Part shown: one piece after another, positions 44,401-54,565 of the stretch
Layout of the letters: every line of letters starts with the position of its first letter
Position numbering within the stretch: position 1 is the first letter of the stretch
Assembly (NCBI GenBank): GCA_024225395.1
Contig: JAAEMR010000193.1
Coordinates: 58,713 to 122,712, forward strand
Direction: 5' to 3'
Length of the DNA: 64,000 nt
Source: Gammaproteobacteria bacterium
GTDB taxonomy: Bacteria; Pseudomonadota; Gammaproteobacteria; GCA-001735895
The notes under the pieces: generated by a model
Databases searched by the model: none
What the model was told of the DNA's origin: nothing
Seen by the model: only the letters and a program-made list of their open reading frames with translations
Translations under genes and position numbers: made by a program

Positions 44401-46983
44401 ATGTTACAAGCCTATCAAGAACACGTAGAACAACGTGCCACTCAGGGAATTCCGCCCTTACCCCTAAATGCTGAACAAGTTGCAGCATTGGTCGAATTAC
44501 TTAAAAAGCCTGGCACAGGTGACGAAGAAACCTTGCTAGATCTTCTCACTAACCGTATTCCTCCCGGTGTGGATGAAGCTGCTTACGTGAAAGCAGGCTT
44601 TTTGGCTGCAGTCGCCAGGGGTGAGACTCAGTCTCCACTGGTCAGTAAATCCAGAGCTGTTGAGTTACTCGGCACCATGATGGGCGGTTACAATATTCAA
44701 CCACTCATTGAATTACTGGATAATCAGGAACTGGGGGCACTGGCTGCCGAACAGCTAAAATATACCCTGTTAATCTTTGATGCTTTTCATGATGTGAATG
44801 ATAAAGCCACTGCGGGCAATGACAATGCTAAAGCCGTCATGCAATCCTGGGCGGATGCAGAATGGTTTACCCGTAAAGATAAAGTGGCTGAAGCAATCAA
44901 ATTAACCGTTTTTAAAGTCACCGGCGAAACCAATACCGATGACCTGTCACCAGCACAGGATGCCTGGTCACGTCCTGATATCCCTTTTCATGCACTGGCC
45001 ATGTTAAAAAATCCGCGTGATGGTATTACCGATGCCATTGCTCAAATTGAAGAATTAAAACAGAAAGGAAATCAGGTAGTTTATGTCGGTGATGTAGTCG
45101 GCACCGGTTCTTCTCGTAAATCTGCCACCAATTCAGTGTTATGGATGACCGGTGATGATATTCCCTACGTCCCTAATAAACGTCAGGGTGGTGTGGTCAT
45201 AGGCAGCAAAATTGCGCCCATCTTTTTCAATACGGTTGAAGATTCAGGTGCTTTACCCATCGAATTTCCCGTTGATGATATAAGCATGGGCGATGTCATT
45301 ACTGTCAAACCTTATGACGGAAAGGTTCTCAACGAAGCAGGCGATATCATTTCCGAATTTTCATTAAAAACTGAAGTATTGCTGGATGAAGTTCAGGCTG
45401 GTGGTCGTATCCCCCTGATTATAGGTCGCTCGTTGACAGAACGCGCGCGTGAATCTCTAGGGCTCGAAGCAAATGACACTTTCCGTCGTCCTGTTGATCC
45501 TGAAAATAGTGACAAAGGCTTCACGCTAGCTCAAAAAATGGTCGGTAAAGCCTGTGGTGTTGATGGTATTCGTCCCGGCACTTATTGCGAGCCACGCATG
45601 AGTACGGTCGGTTCACAGGATACGACTGGTCCGATGACCCGTGATGAATTAAAAGAGCTGGCCTGCCTCGGCTTTTCTGCTGACCTGGTCATGCAGTCAT
45701 TCTGCCACACGGCCGCTTACCCGAAACCTGTTGATATCACCACGCAGCATACGCTCCCAGATTTTATTGAAACTCGCGGTGGTGTTTCATTACGTCCCGG
45801 CGACGGCGTTATTCACTCCTGGTTAAACAGAATGTTATTACCCGATCAGGTCGGTACCGGCGGTGATTCACATACTCGTTTTCCACTGGGCATTTCATTT
45901 CCTGCAGGCTCTGGACTGGTTGCTTTCGGTGCGGCACTGGGTGTTATTCCGCTGGATATGCCGGAGTCCGTACTGGTTAAATTTTCCGGTGAAATGCAAC
46001 CCGGCATCACCTTACGTGATCTGGTCAATGCGATTCCTTATGCGGCCCTCAAACGTGATCTATTAACTATCGAAAAGAAGGGTAAAAAGAATGTATATAA
46101 CGGTCGTATTCTGGAAATTCAGGGTCTACCCGATCTGAAAGTAGAGCAGGCTTTCGAATTATCCGATGCCTCCGCAGAACGTTCAGCCGGTGGTTGTACC
46201 ATTCAGCTTTCAGAGGACTCGGTTGCAGAGTATCTACGTTCAAACGTGGTGATGATGCGCTGGATGATCGATAACGGTTATGAAGATGTTCGCACACTGG
46301 AAAGACGTGTTCGCGCAATGGAAGAATGGCTGGCTAATCCACAATTAATGACTGCCGATGAAAATGCAGAATATGCAGAAGTGATCGAAATTAACATGTC
46401 AGAAATTACCGAGCCGCTACTGGCATGTCCGAATGACCCGGATGATGTTAAACCTTTATCTGAAATTGCCGGACGACAAATTGATGAAGTATTTATCGGT
46501 TCCTGCATGACAAATATTGGTCATTTTCGTGCTGCCGCGAAGTTACTGGAAGCGGCTGGCGGTGTCATCCCAACCCGTTTATGGATTGCTCCACCGACTA
46601 AAATGGATGAGCAGCAATTAATGCAGGAAGGCATTTACAATACTTATGCATCTTCCGGTGCCAGAACTGAAATGCCCGGTTGTTCATTATGCATGGGCAA
46701 TCAGGCCAGAATTGCATCAAACTCTACCGCCGTTTCAACCTCTACCCGAAACTTTCCTAATCGACTGGGGCAGGGCGCAGATGTGTTTCTCGCATCAGCC
46801 GAACTGGCTGCAATAGCTGCCGTTCTCGGTAAGCTGCCTACGGTTGATGAATACATGGAATACGCCGGCAAGATCGATAATATGGGTGCTGAAATATATA
46901 AATACCTGAACTTTGATGAGTTACCCGACTATGTAGAATCGGCACAACGCGGAAAATCTAAGACGGTTGAAATGAATTTCTAG
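44401..46983 (+). CDS. acnB: Aconitate hydratase B
   Basis: 860 residues, close to the usual AcnB length. AcnB interconverts citrate and isocitrate in the TCA cycle with a [4Fe-4S] cluster. The AcnB-specific order is seen: HEAT-like N-terminal domain, swivel domain ([20 protein letters not shown]) before the core, then the catalytic core with cluster ligands Cys702 (SCMTNIGHF), Cys761 and Cys764 (GCSLCMGNQ), and GGDSHTRFP. The ATG follows a GAGG ribosome site. It is monocistronic, bounded by an FNR box upstream and a strong hairpin downstream. Confidence 0.97.
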   Translation: MLQAYQEHVEQRATQGIPPLPLNAEQVAALVELLKKPGTGDEETLLDLLTNRIPPGVDEAAYVKAGFLAAVARGETQSPLVSKSRAVELLGTMMGGYNIQPLIELLDNQELGALAAEQLKYTLLIFDAFHDVNDKATAGNDNAKAVMQSWADAEWFTRKDKVAEAIKLTVFKVTGETNTDDLSPAQDAWSRPDIPFHALAMLKNPRDGITDAIAQIEELKQKGNQVVYVGDVVGTGSSRKSATNSVLWMTGDDIPYVPNKRQGGVVIGSKIAPIFFNTVEDSGALPIEFPVDDISMGDVITVKPYDGKVLNEAGDIISEFSLKTEVLLDEVQAGGRIPLIIGRSLTERARESLGLEANDTFRRPVDPENSDKGFTLAQKMVGKACGVDGIRPGTYCEPRMSTVGSQDTTGPMTRDELKELACLGFSADLVMQSFCHTAAYPKPVDITTQHTLPDFIETRGGVSLRPGDGVIHSWLNRMLLPDQVGTGGDSHTRFPLGISFPAGSGLVAFGAALGVIPLDMPESVLVKFSGEMQPGITLRDLVNAIPYAALKRDLLTIEKKGKKNVYNGRILEIQGLPDLKVEQAFELSDASAERSAGGCTIQLSEDSVAEYLRSNVVMMRWMIDNGYEDVRTLERRVRAMEEWLANPQLMTADENAEYAEVIEINMSEITEPLLACPNDPDDVKPLSEIAGRQIDEVFIGSCMTNIGHFRAAAKLLEAAGGVIPTRLWIAPPTKMDEQQLMQEGIYNTYASSGARTEMPGCSLCMGNQARIASNSTAVSTSTRNFPNRLGQGADVFLASAELAAIAAVLGKLPTVDEYMEYAGKIDNMGAEIYKYLNFDELPDYVESAQRGKSKTVEMNF

Positions 46984-46991
46984 AATTTTTA

Positions 46992-47028
46992 CCGATAAAA
47001 CCGGGGGTTTATATCCTGGTTTTATCGG
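46992..47028 (+). terminator. Hairpin after acnB
   Basis: CCGATAAAACC (46992-47002) pairs perfectly with GGTTTTATCGG (47018-47028), and three more G-C/G-T pairs extend the stem inward. It starts nine bases after the acnB stop. It is followed by CGCATAATAAAT and not by a T-run; on the minus strand the tail is AAAAATTCTA-like, so it may act as a processing or weak terminator hairpin protecting the acnB mRNA end. Confidence 0.65.
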
Positions 47029-47081
47029 CGCATAATAAATAATAGCTTAAGCAGTTACACTTTGATAACAGGGATTCAATC

Positions 47082-47825
47082 ATGAAAAGAAGCTTTAAAA
47101 ATTCACTTAAACATGTACTTGTCCACGAAGGTGGCTGGGCAGATCATCCTAGAGACCCCGGTGGAGCCACCATGAAAGGGGTCACTCTCACCACTTATCG
47201 ACGTCATTATGGTTCAACAAAAAGCAAACAGGATCTGCGTAATATTTCCGATAATGAATTAGCCGAAATTTATCGTTCAGGATACTGGGATAAATGTCAC
47301 TGTGATGAATTGCCCAAAGGCCTCGATTACGCAGTTTTTGATGCTGCTGTCAATTCCGGTCCCGGAAGAAGCGCTAAATGGTTACAAGCTGTAGTGGGTG
47401 CCAAACAGGATGGAGGCATTGGTCCTAAAACACTGCAAAAAGTTACTGAGCACGACCCTGTTACAGTGACTGATGATATCTGTAGTCTTCGATTAAATTT
47501 CCTGCAAAGTCTGGATAACTGGGCAACATTTGGAAAAGGCTGGAATCGTCGAGTTGAAGGTGTACGCATGACTGCTATCGCCATGGCCGGTGGAGTTCAG
47601 CTTAAGCCTGAGGAAGACGGTCCATCAATCGACTATAAAACCGTCAAAAGAAATTCCAGAGGTGTCTGGGTGCGTAAACTACAACAAGCACTAAAATTAC
47701 ACGTTGACGGAAAATTTGGACGCGACACTGAAAAAGCACTCAAGGCCTGGCAGGCAGAAAACGGCCTGGAACCTGATGGTATTGCCGGTCGAGTTACTTA
47801 TCGATCACTGGGTTTACTGGCTTGA
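47082..47825 (+). CDS. GH108 N-acetylmuramidase with peptidoglycan-binding domain
   Basis: 247 residues. The N-terminal ~165 residues are a glycoside hydrolase family 108 lysozyme-like domain with catalytic Glu16 in VHEGGWADHPRDPGG, then ATMKGVTLTTYRRHYG and YWDKCHCDELPKGLDYAVFD. Residues ~185-247 are a peptidoglycan-binding domain (VWVRKLQQALKLHVDGKFGR; LKAWQAENGLEPDGIAGRVT). There is no signal peptide, as in phage endolysins that need a holin. No phage genes surround it, so it is either a domesticated endolysin or exported by another route. Confidence 0.88.
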   Translation: MKRSFKNSLKHVLVHEGGWADHPRDPGGATMKGVTLTTYRRHYGSTKSKQDLRNISDNELAEIYRSGYWDKCHCDELPKGLDYAVFDAAVNSGPGRSAKWLQAVVGAKQDGGIGPKTLQKVTEHDPVTVTDDICSLRLNFLQSLDNWATFGKGWNRRVEGVRMTAIAMAGGVQLKPEEDGPSIDYKTVKRNSRGVWVRKLQQALKLHVDGKFGRDTEKALKAWQAENGLEPDGIAGRVTYRSLGLLA

Positions 47826-47827
47826 TT

Positions 47828-47847
47828 AATTAAATGCACATTTAATT
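47828..47847. terminator. AT-rich palindrome between convergent genes
   Basis: AATTAAATG-CA-CATTTAATT is a perfect nine-pair inverted repeat in the 16-base gap between the GH108 and KAP NTPase genes, extending six bases into the end of the latter. It could end both transcripts, but the stem is weak (one G-C pair per arm). Confidence 0.4.
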
Positions 47848-49704
47848 ATGCATCAGCAACTTTGCAATACTCTTTAAATGGCCTGCCTGTATACCGTATT
47901 TATTTTGATATAAATAGTTTATAGCTTCTCCAATATAATAGGCTTGCTCTCTTTCCTGAATGACAACAGCCCTGGTTTCAGCATTCTGATTCCTGGAGTG
48001 TAACCAGGAAATTAAATCAAATAACTGTAAGTTACTGAATCGGGTAAGTGCATCAATGACTTCCTGTGGATTATAGTAAATTGCAAAAATTGGCTCATAT
48101 TTGAATCTCTCAAAGAGTTCTATAGCTCCACCTGGTTTGCTTTTAATTTCTAACCAGAAATTAGTTAAATTATGATTCTCAATTTCTTGAATGTAATGTT
48201 TATTCAAATTTTGTACTGTTTCATAAATATCCTGACAATGAATAAAGCGGTTACTTCCAAAATTCAAATCATAAATTATTGTTTTATCAATTAATCCCTG
48301 TTGATAGAGCTCAATAAACAACTGGTTGAGCCTTAACTTTATTTCTTCAAAATCAAGATCGATAACACCCTGTTTAATATCACGTGTCAGATGATCTGTT
48401 AACAATAGTAATGTTGCAGGATTAGTAATTTCCTTTTTAACAAATATAGAATCAACAACATCAGCGATAATCTTTGCAGCTTCAGCATCTTCCAGATGGT
48501 AGAACGAGGGTATATCCAGATAAATTTCATAAGCACTATCTGTTCCCCACTTTTGAAAATCTCCAAAAAAATCCTTATCACAATAGAATCCTTTTTTAAC
48601 AATACTGAATAACCCGGTTAAAGAAATTTTATCTGCCCTGGAAAAAATCACTTCAAGTAAAAATTTAGATTCATTCGTTATATAGTCAATTTCATTTTCA
48701 TCAAAGTATCCCAGTTCATTTAAAAAAGCATAGCCCTGATTGCTCATGTTATAGCCATTCAATAATTTATCTCTGACTTCTTTGTTAATAAAATATTTTT
48801 TAAATAAAATCAGGGTGGCCAATAAGGAGCAAAAATAACTAAAGGCCAAACTTTTAGATGAAGTCAGTGATGCTGAGTTTTTATTAAATATATATTCAAA
48901 TAATTGTATCGCTTCTGCAATAGTTCTTATGTTTTTGTGCTTTGACCTGATTAGAATATTTGATAGTTGCTTAAAATTTTCATTGATCAGTGTTTTGATA
49001 AAATTATGAGAAGTTACGTTTTTGAAATTTATTAAGTTAAGAGCGGCCGAAAAGACAACATCTACTTTGTTTTCAAGTTTGTAGATATGTCCTATTGATT
49101 TATCTTTAGCTCTTTCAAACTCCATTTGATTTTCATGCTCAAGGACATTTAAATTTCCAATTAAAATGCATTTAGCATTTTCGTGCTCTACAAGCTTATT
49201 TATATATGATAAACAAATACTGAAATTTCCTTCCCATCTTTCAAGATCATCCAGACACAGTACAAAGGGAATATTATTTCTTCTAGAGCTTTCCTTCCAC
49301 TGGTTGATTAAAAATTGGACCGCGTATCCTGAACCCCCAATTTTTACATCTTCCAGAATTTGCGGGTATAAACTGAATATACCTTGGTGATTGTCATCAC
49401 TAGTAGATTTCTGGAGCGAAATAGCTTTAAATATTTCATCTTCAATATCCTGAATGGACTTTAATCCAAACAATGAAATATAAATTGATTCGTAATCATT
49501 GACTAGAGGCTTGATTTCACTCTTGTAGAAATATGTCTTTCCAGTTCCCCAGTCACCATCAATCATGACAGCATATTGAGTATTTGAACGATCTAAATAG
49601 GTTTTTATGGCTGAAATTATTTCAAATTTAGAGGTTTTACTATCTCTTAGGGATGTCGGTAATCCAAATAAATTATGGTGAATATTATTCTCTGGATATG
49701 ACAT
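47842..49704 (-). CDS. KAP-type P-loop NTPase
   Basis: 620 residues from the ATG at 49704 (MSYPENNIHHNLFG); an ATG six codons upstream is possible. Walker A is GDWGTGKTY (Lys56, Thr57) and Walker B is FVLCLDDLERW (Asp152-Asp153). The strand-spaced LFGLKSIQDIEDEIF between them is typical of KAP ATPases. Unlike many KAP members, no transmembrane pair is inserted between the Walker motifs, and the long C-terminal region is helical and Leu/Asn-rich. KAP NTPases occur in anti-phage systems (QatA is one), but no qatBCD-type partners are near. Codon use is AT-rich compared with acnB, which hints at transfer. Confidence 0.75.
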   Translation of the reverse strand: MSYPENNIHHNLFGLPTSLRDSKTSKFEIISAIKTYLDRSNTQYAVMIDGDWGTGKTYFYKSEIKPLVNDYESIYISLFGLKSIQDIEDEIFKAISLQKSTSDDNHQGIFSLYPQILEDVKIGGSGYAVQFLINQWKESSRRNNIPFVLCLDDLERWEGNFSICLSYINKLVEHENAKCILIGNLNVLEHENQMEFERAKDKSIGHIYKLENKVDVVFSAALNLINFKNVTSHNFIKTLINENFKQLSNILIRSKHKNIRTIAEAIQLFEYIFNKNSASLTSSKSLAFSYFCSLLATLILFKKYFINKEVRDKLLNGYNMSNQGYAFLNELGYFDENEIDYITNESKFLLEVIFSRADKISLTGLFSIVKKGFYCDKDFFGDFQKWGTDSAYEIYLDIPSFYHLEDAEAAKIIADVVDSIFVKKEITNPATLLLLTDHLTRDIKQGVIDLDFEEIKLRLNQLFIELYQQGLIDKTIIYDLNFGSNRFIHCQDIYETVQNLNKHYIQEIENHNLTNFWLEIKSKPGGAIELFERFKYEPIFAIYYNPQEVIDALTRFSNLQLFDLISWLHSRNQNAETRAVVIQEREQAYYIGEAINYLYQNKYGIQAGHLKSIAKLLMHN

Positions 49705-49946
49705 AGTGGCATAGAGCTCCAAATTTAACTGACAATCAGCTTAATAAAAAAACGTAACAGGCTTAAGGTTAAAATTAACAATATTAAGTCTATTAGATTA
49801 AATATATTCAAACTAATCAGAAAATATTGTGAACTGGTTACTATAAATGAGATATTCAGGGAAACTATTAATATTATATATCCGAAAACTATCCAGCCCC
49901 CTTCATTTGGCTACACATTCCTTGAAACATAAAGGTTGGATAACGG

Positions 49947-51491
49947 CTAAGTATTAACTATCTTGTTGAGCATAATTTTAGACTCTTCAACATTAACCGG
50001 GATGGAGTATGAAGTTTCATCTGTATGCAATGGAACCCAGTTTTTTAACTGAAACTCAAGCACTTCCAGATCGGCATCAGAAACATCATTTTTTCTGGCA
50101 ACAATGCGTTGCTTCAAAGTCTCTGCCGGTGCAGTCATTTCCACAATAATATATGGAACAGCCAGCTTTTCTGCCAATAACTGAAAATCCTTTCGCTGCT
50201 CATACTGTAAAAATGCGGCATCGACAATAACCGTAAAGCCCGCTGCTATTATCTTGTCTGCCAATGACAGCAGCCTTGCATAGGTTTTTTCAGAGACCTC
50301 CTGTGAGTACAATCCGGTATTAATTTTATCTGAGGTTTGCTGATTACTATCAATAGTCATTAAACGTTTGCGCTCAACATCTGAACGTAATCGAATTGCC
50401 CCCAACTCATCCACTATCAATTGAGAAGCGGTACTTTTACCTGATGCCGATACTCCTCGCATAATAATAAGTTTATTTTTCTGAGACTGGCTATAAGCTT
50501 TAGCCAGTTCCAGATAGGATTCAAATTCTTCAAACAGTTGAACTTTATCTTTTTTTGAAAGGCCCGTTTGATGAAGTCGTAAAATGGCAACCTTTGCACG
50601 TACCATCGCACGGTAACAAAGGTAAAACGGTAAAACGGATAAGCCGGCATAATCTCCCGTTTTTTCCAGATAGCTATTTAAAAACCGGTTAGCCAGTTTA
50701 AACTGTTTTCGATCCTGTAAATCCATCACCAGGAAAGCAACTTCACTGATGACATCAATCCAGCGTAAACTTTCATTAAACTCTATGCAGTCAAAAGCCA
50801 TGGGGCCACCGGCAGACTCATTCTCCAGCCAGACCAGGTTGCGTAAATGCATGTCTCCATGACACTCTCGAATATAACCCTGCTGCTTTCGCTGGTTAAA
50901 TTCAGCAGTTAAATGATTAAAAGTTGATTCACTCCATAAAGAAAGTCTAGCAAGAATCTGATCATACCCGGCAGTATCAAGTTGCTGTTTAATTTGACTG
51001 AAATTTTCCTCTACAGGTTGATACAACGATGTGGGGGTACCGTATGCTGAAGCCTTATCGGCAACTTCAATACGCTGGTGAAAATCAGCAATCAGCTTGG
51101 CTATAGCATTCATATGCCCAACATTGAGTTCGCCAGCTGCCAACATGTTATCGAGCTGCGCAGTTTGTGGAAACTGCTTCATTTTAATCGCGTATTCAAC
51201 CCCATCAGTCTTTGCGACAAGCAGTTTATTGCCTTGTTCTGTAATGGACACAACCTCTATGTAAATATTTGTGGTGAGTCTTTGATTTAGTCGCAACTCC
51301 AGTTCACAATATTGTTTCCTTCTGGCCAGGGTTGAAAAATTGAGAAATCCAAAATTGACCGGTTTTTTAATTTTGTAAGCATACTCACCTGTTAGCACGA
51401 CCCATGAAATATGTGTCTCTATTAATTCCAGGGACTGAACGGGATGGTCATACACATCCGGAAGTAACATTTTTGATATATTAAATTTCAT
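49947..51491 (-). CDS. APH-like phosphotransferase fused to P-loop kinase
   Basis: 514 residues in two parts. The N-terminal ~320 residues are an aminoglycoside-phosphotransferase-like kinase with the Brenner motif HGDMHLRN near residue 210 and metal-binding FDCIEFNESLRWID. The C-terminal ~165 residues are a P-loop kinase/ATPase with Walker A GVSASGKST near residue 347 and a zeta-toxin-like strand TVIVDAAFLQYEQR. This fusion is a known uncharacterised family, annotated as bifunctional APH/ATP-binding protein; antibiotic resistance is not implied. The 224 AT-rich bases between it and the KAP gene show no gene. Confidence 0.88.
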   Translation of the reverse strand: MKFNISKMLLPDVYDHPVQSLELIETHISWVVLTGEYAYKIKKPVNFGFLNFSTLARRKQYCELELRLNQRLTTNIYIEVVSITEQGNKLLVAKTDGVEYAIKMKQFPQTAQLDNMLAAGELNVGHMNAIAKLIADFHQRIEVADKASAYGTPTSLYQPVEENFSQIKQQLDTAGYDQILARLSLWSESTFNHLTAEFNQRKQQGYIRECHGDMHLRNLVWLENESAGGPMAFDCIEFNESLRWIDVISEVAFLVMDLQDRKQFKLANRFLNSYLEKTGDYAGLSVLPFYLCYRAMVRAKVAILRLHQTGLSKKDKVQLFEEFESYLELAKAYSQSQKNKLIIMRGVSASGKSTASQLIVDELGAIRLRSDVERKRLMTIDSNQQTSDKINTGLYSQEVSEKTYARLLSLADKIIAAGFTVIVDAAFLQYEQRKDFQLLAEKLAVPYIIVEMTAPAETLKQRIVARKNDVSDADLEVLEFQLKNWVPLHTDETSYSIPVNVEESKIMLNKIVNT

Positions 51492-51587
51492 ACGGAAGTA
51501 ATTATCAGAATCGAATTTTTCATGTATCCGTTATAATGCTTTTCATTAAAGAATACTATTTCTGCTATTAAATATATTGAACTATCC

Positions 51588-52226
51588 ATGAGCCCTGAAA
51601 ACCTGGTCATTTTTACAAGCATTGCATTTATCGCGACCATTACGCCCGGTCCCGCCATTATGCTTGTTTCAACTAATAGCTTGAACTATGGTGTGAGAAA
51701 GTCGATTTTGACTATTTTAGGTAATATCACCGGCCTTTTTATCATGTCGCTTCTTTCCATTCTTGGATTGAGCACATTCATCCTTTACTCCGCACCTGTC
51801 TTTTTTCTGGTGAAAATAATTGGTGCCTGTTACCTGATTTATCTGGGTATCAAACTGTGGATGAAGGGACTTAATTTCAACCCAGAAATTAATCGCTCAA
51901 ATAATCAAATAGATACTGGGGTAAGCGCCTATAAGCTATTTCTTCAGGGATTATTTATAGCCTTAAGCAACCCTAAAGCCATCGCATTTACCACGGCTTT
52001 GTTTCCACAATTTATTGATACTACTTTACCTCTTAGCTATCAATTTATAACCCTGGTATCGATATTTATGCTGTTATCGTTTAGTTGCTTGCTGGCTTAT
52101 GCGGTTATGACATCAAAAGTTGTTCACCACTCAGGTGGCATGAAATTACAAACATTAATAGCAAAATCTTTCGGTGCTATATTCATTGGTTTTGGATTAG
52201 CATTAGCTGCTACTACACAGAAGTAA
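51588..52226 (+). CDS. LysE/RhtB-family amino-acid exporter
   Basis: 212 residues, six predicted transmembrane helices. The family start is unmistakable: IAFIATITPGPAIMLVSTNS, then GVRKSILTILGNITGLFIM, the IIGACYLIYLGIKLW helix, and FLQGLFIALSNPKAIAFTTA. LysE/RhtB proteins expel amino acids or derivatives such as lysine, homoserine or threonine through the inner membrane. It is divergent from the APH/kinase gene and followed 14 bases later by an alpha/beta hydrolase gene, so the two may share a transcript. The substrate cannot be read. Confidence 0.92.
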   Translation: MSPENLVIFTSIAFIATITPGPAIMLVSTNSLNYGVRKSILTILGNITGLFIMSLLSILGLSTFILYSAPVFFLVKIIGACYLIYLGIKLWMKGLNFNPEINRSNNQIDTGVSAYKLFLQGLFIALSNPKAIAFTTALFPQFIDTTLPLSYQFITLVSIFMLLSFSCLLAYAVMTSKVVHHSGGMKLQTLIAKSFGAIFIGFGLALAATTQK

Positions 52227-52240
52227 GTTAATCACTCATC

Positions 52241-53104
52241 ATGATATACCTTCTATCCCTGTTATTTTTTATCTTCATCATTGCCGCATTGATCCTGCTG
52301 GTTGTACATTTAGGTTTTCGTGCACCGAGGAATCGTGAGACAGGCAGTCCGGCCGACTTTGATATCTTTTTTGAAGAAGCTGAGATTCCAACCTATTCTT
52401 CTAAGAAACTATTTTCCTGGTTATTACCTGTTGAAGACTCAACCGAAACCATTATTTTATTGCACGGATGGGGTGGTAATGCAGAACTTATGTTACCCAT
52501 CGGTTTACCTTTCCATCGAGCGGGTCTCAATGTTTTATTGATAGATACCAGGAATCACGGTAATAGTGATTCCGGCTCTGTTTCATCCATGCCCAGGTTT
52601 GCCGAAGACCTGGACAGCTCAATAAACTGGTTAAAAAAACATCACCCGGAAAAAGTAAACAAAATTGCATTATTGGGTCATTCTGTCGGCGCCGGTGCAG
52701 TCTTGCTGGAAGCCTCAAAACGAGACGATATTGATGCAGTCATGAGTGTTTCTGCTTTTGCTCATCCTGAATGGATGATGAAAAGGCATTTAAAGAAAAT
52801 ACACATGCCTGACTTTATTATCTGGCTGATTTTTCGTTATATTGAATGGGTGATCGGTCGTAAGTTTAAACATATTGCACCTATGCATACGATTTGCCAT
52901 ATTCGCTGCCCGGTGTTACTGGTTCATGGCAATGAAGATTTCACCGTGCCAATTGAGGATGCCCGTGCAATTATTGCCAACTGTCCGGAATCTCATATTT
53001 CTTTGATAGAAATTGATGGAGCAGGGCATGATTCAGTTGATAAAATTGAAGAGAATGCAGTCAGGTTAATTAGCTTTCTTCATCAATCCGGTTTTTCCTG
53101 TTAA
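52241..53104 (+). CDS. Membrane-anchored alpha/beta hydrolase
   Basis: 287 residues with an N-terminal hydrophobic anchor (LLFFIFIIAALILLVVHLGF), then an alpha/beta-hydrolase fold: oxyanion region LHGWGGNAELM, nucleophile elbow GHSVGAGA near residue 147, acid in HGNEDFTVP and catalytic histidine in GAGHDSVDK. It resembles the serine aminopeptidase/lysophospholipase-like group. The position 14 bases behind lysE suggests co-transcription. The substrate is unknown. All three catalytic residues are present, so it is probably active. Confidence 0.88.
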   Translation: MIYLLSLLFFIFIIAALILLVVHLGFRAPRNRETGSPADFDIFFEEAEIPTYSSKKLFSWLLPVEDSTETIILLHGWGGNAELMLPIGLPFHRAGLNVLLIDTRNHGNSDSGSVSSMPRFAEDLDSSINWLKKHHPEKVNKIALLGHSVGAGAVLLEASKRDDIDAVMSVSAFAHPEWMMKRHLKKIHMPDFIIWLIFRYIEWVIGRKFKHIAPMHTICHIRCPVLLVHGNEDFTVPIEDARAIIANCPESHISLIEIDGAGHDSVDKIEENAVRLISFLHQSGFSC

Positions 53105-53230
53105 CCAGGTTGAATTTTTCTTATCTATTGCCACAACCCGATGATATCAAATTGTTATATTTTCAGCATAATGCTGTGACCTTCTTCTGTAAAAATGTCC
53201 TCTCACCTATACATAAAAAAGAGGCAAATA

Positions 53231-53606
53231 ATGAAAAAACCAGATATCTTAACCGCTTCAGCGCTCTATTTTTGCTGAGGAACGCGAAACAGGCAGGGAT
53301 ACAGGTCCTGTAGTTTATGTCACTTCCCAGGGACTTTATTATGATTCTATCGTTGTGACTGATTCACTGCCCGCTAAAGGAAACTTTCAACAATTGATCC
53401 CTGATATGAACGGACTATCAACTGAATTTGGTCCAGGTACTCCATGACATCCGGGTGGTCGTTGGTGGATTGACCTGAATGGAGATAATGTTATGGATGA
53501 TGCTGACAAATACTTTCTTTGTCCATTATCAGGCCGGGCCGGGAAACTATGTCGCATAACTACCCTGTCATTTGGTCATGATTTTAGACGCAATGACGAC
53601 TCTTAA
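53231..53606 (+). pseudogene. Decayed small secreted protein
   Basis: A GAGG ribosome site precedes ATG 53231, which opens MKKPDILTASALYFC and stops at 53276. In the +1 frame the protein continues from 53274 as AEERETGRDTGPVVYVTSQG and LYYDSIVVTDSLPAKGNFQQ, through an in-frame TGA at 53445, then HPGGRWWIDLNGDNVMDDAD up to the TAA at 53604. This is a family of small secreted proteins I recall only as hypothetical, with a DLNGDNVMDDAD calcium-loop-like motif. One frameshift in or after a shortened signal peptide and one stop mark it as broken. Confidence 0.75.
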
Positions 53607-53612
53607 TCTTCA

Positions 53613-54554
53613 TTACATAAGCTTCCCAATTTCAATCAGGCTATCTCTGTACTGACTATTTTCAGGTTCAATTTCAATTGCTTTATTCACTGATTTTAAA
53701 GACTGCTTTTTCTTTCCCTGCATAATCAACGCATAAGCCAAATTATTCCAGGCTTCTGCTTTCTGTGGTTTTAATTTTGTAGCTGTTAAAAATGCTTTCT
53801 CTGCTTCTGAATATTCATTTAATGCATAAGAAATATTACCCAGGCCCATTTGTAATAAAAAATTACCCGGCCAACGTTGTACACCTTTTTGGTAAACTAA
53901 CAGGCTCTGCTGTTTTGCTGAAGTTAATTCAAATGCAATTGCCGCCTTACTATAACTTTCAGCATTCACTGTAACTGGCATTACACCTGCTGGCACAACG
54001 ATAACTGACCAGAATTTTGACCTTTGCCAGGTTCTTTCAAATACTGAAAAAGGACGTACCAGTCGTTTGATTTCGCCTGAACGCAGGATAATTTCTCGTT
54101 TATCAAGATCGTAACCAATTACTACCGCATAATGCCAGTAGGGGTACCCCTCAAATCCAAGGTTCTGCATGACGAGAACCGGGTTTCCATTAGCCACTTC
54201 TTTTAATATAGATGTTAACTGTCCATCCTGTTCGATTGCCAGTCGATTTAATCGTCTACTGGCTGCCAGCATTTCAATTTGTAATGTTCCTTTAAGCTCA
54301 GGAATGTATATCTGTGGTACAAGTGAGTCGGGGGTCGTTTCAGGTTTGTGAAAGTTAATGACTGTGGCAAGAGCAGCCGGTCCACACTGGTAATCTCGTT
54401 GAGGATAGAATGGAGCAGATTCCAGTTCCACATAGGATGGAATATCCGGGGGTGATTCATATAACTGAATTGATTGTTTTGCGGTACTACAAGATGTTAG
54501 AGCTATAAAAGCTAACCCGGCTAAACAACGGTAGCCGGGCTTTAAAACACTCAT
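53613..54554 (-). CDS. PA2778-family C39-like cysteine peptidase lipoprotein with TPRs
   Basis: 313 residues; lipobox ALTSC (Cys22). A papain-like C39 domain has the active Cys57 in YQCGPAALATVINFH and His141 in YWHYAVVIGYD. The C-terminal third has TPRs (LLQMGLGNISYALNEYSEAE, AWNNLAYALIMQGKKKQSLK). The whole layout equals Pseudomonas PA2778. Its partner PA2779 is encoded 11 bases upstream, as expected. The pair occurs widely in proteobacteria with unknown role; C39 peptidases typically cleave double-glycine leader peptides, but here the protein is anchored outside the cytoplasm. Confidence 0.9.
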   Translation of the reverse strand: MSVLKPGYRCLAGLAFIALTSCSTAKQSIQLYESPPDIPSYVELESAPFYPQRDYQCGPAALATVINFHKPETTPDSLVPQIYIPELKGTLQIEMLAASRRLNRLAIEQDGQLTSILKEVANGNPVLVMQNLGFEGYPYWHYAVVIGYDLDKREIILRSGEIKRLVRPFSVFERTWQRSKFWSVIVVPAGVMPVTVNAESYSKAAIAFELTSAKQQSLLVYQKGVQRWPGNFLLQMGLGNISYALNEYSEAEKAFLTATKLKPQKAEAWNNLAYALIMQGKKKQSLKSVNKAIEIEPENSQYRDSLIEIGKLM

Positions 54555-54565
54555 TAATTATTGAA

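Noticed and set aside
49947..51491. Aminoglycoside resistance gene
   Set aside because: The APH-like part belongs to a widespread fused family with a P-loop kinase; fold similarity alone does not support resistance.
53110..53313. 67-codon open frame after the alpha/beta hydrolase gene
   Set aside because: It has no ribosome site or protein similarity and overlaps the start of the decayed secreted-protein gene, whose other frame gives sensible protein.
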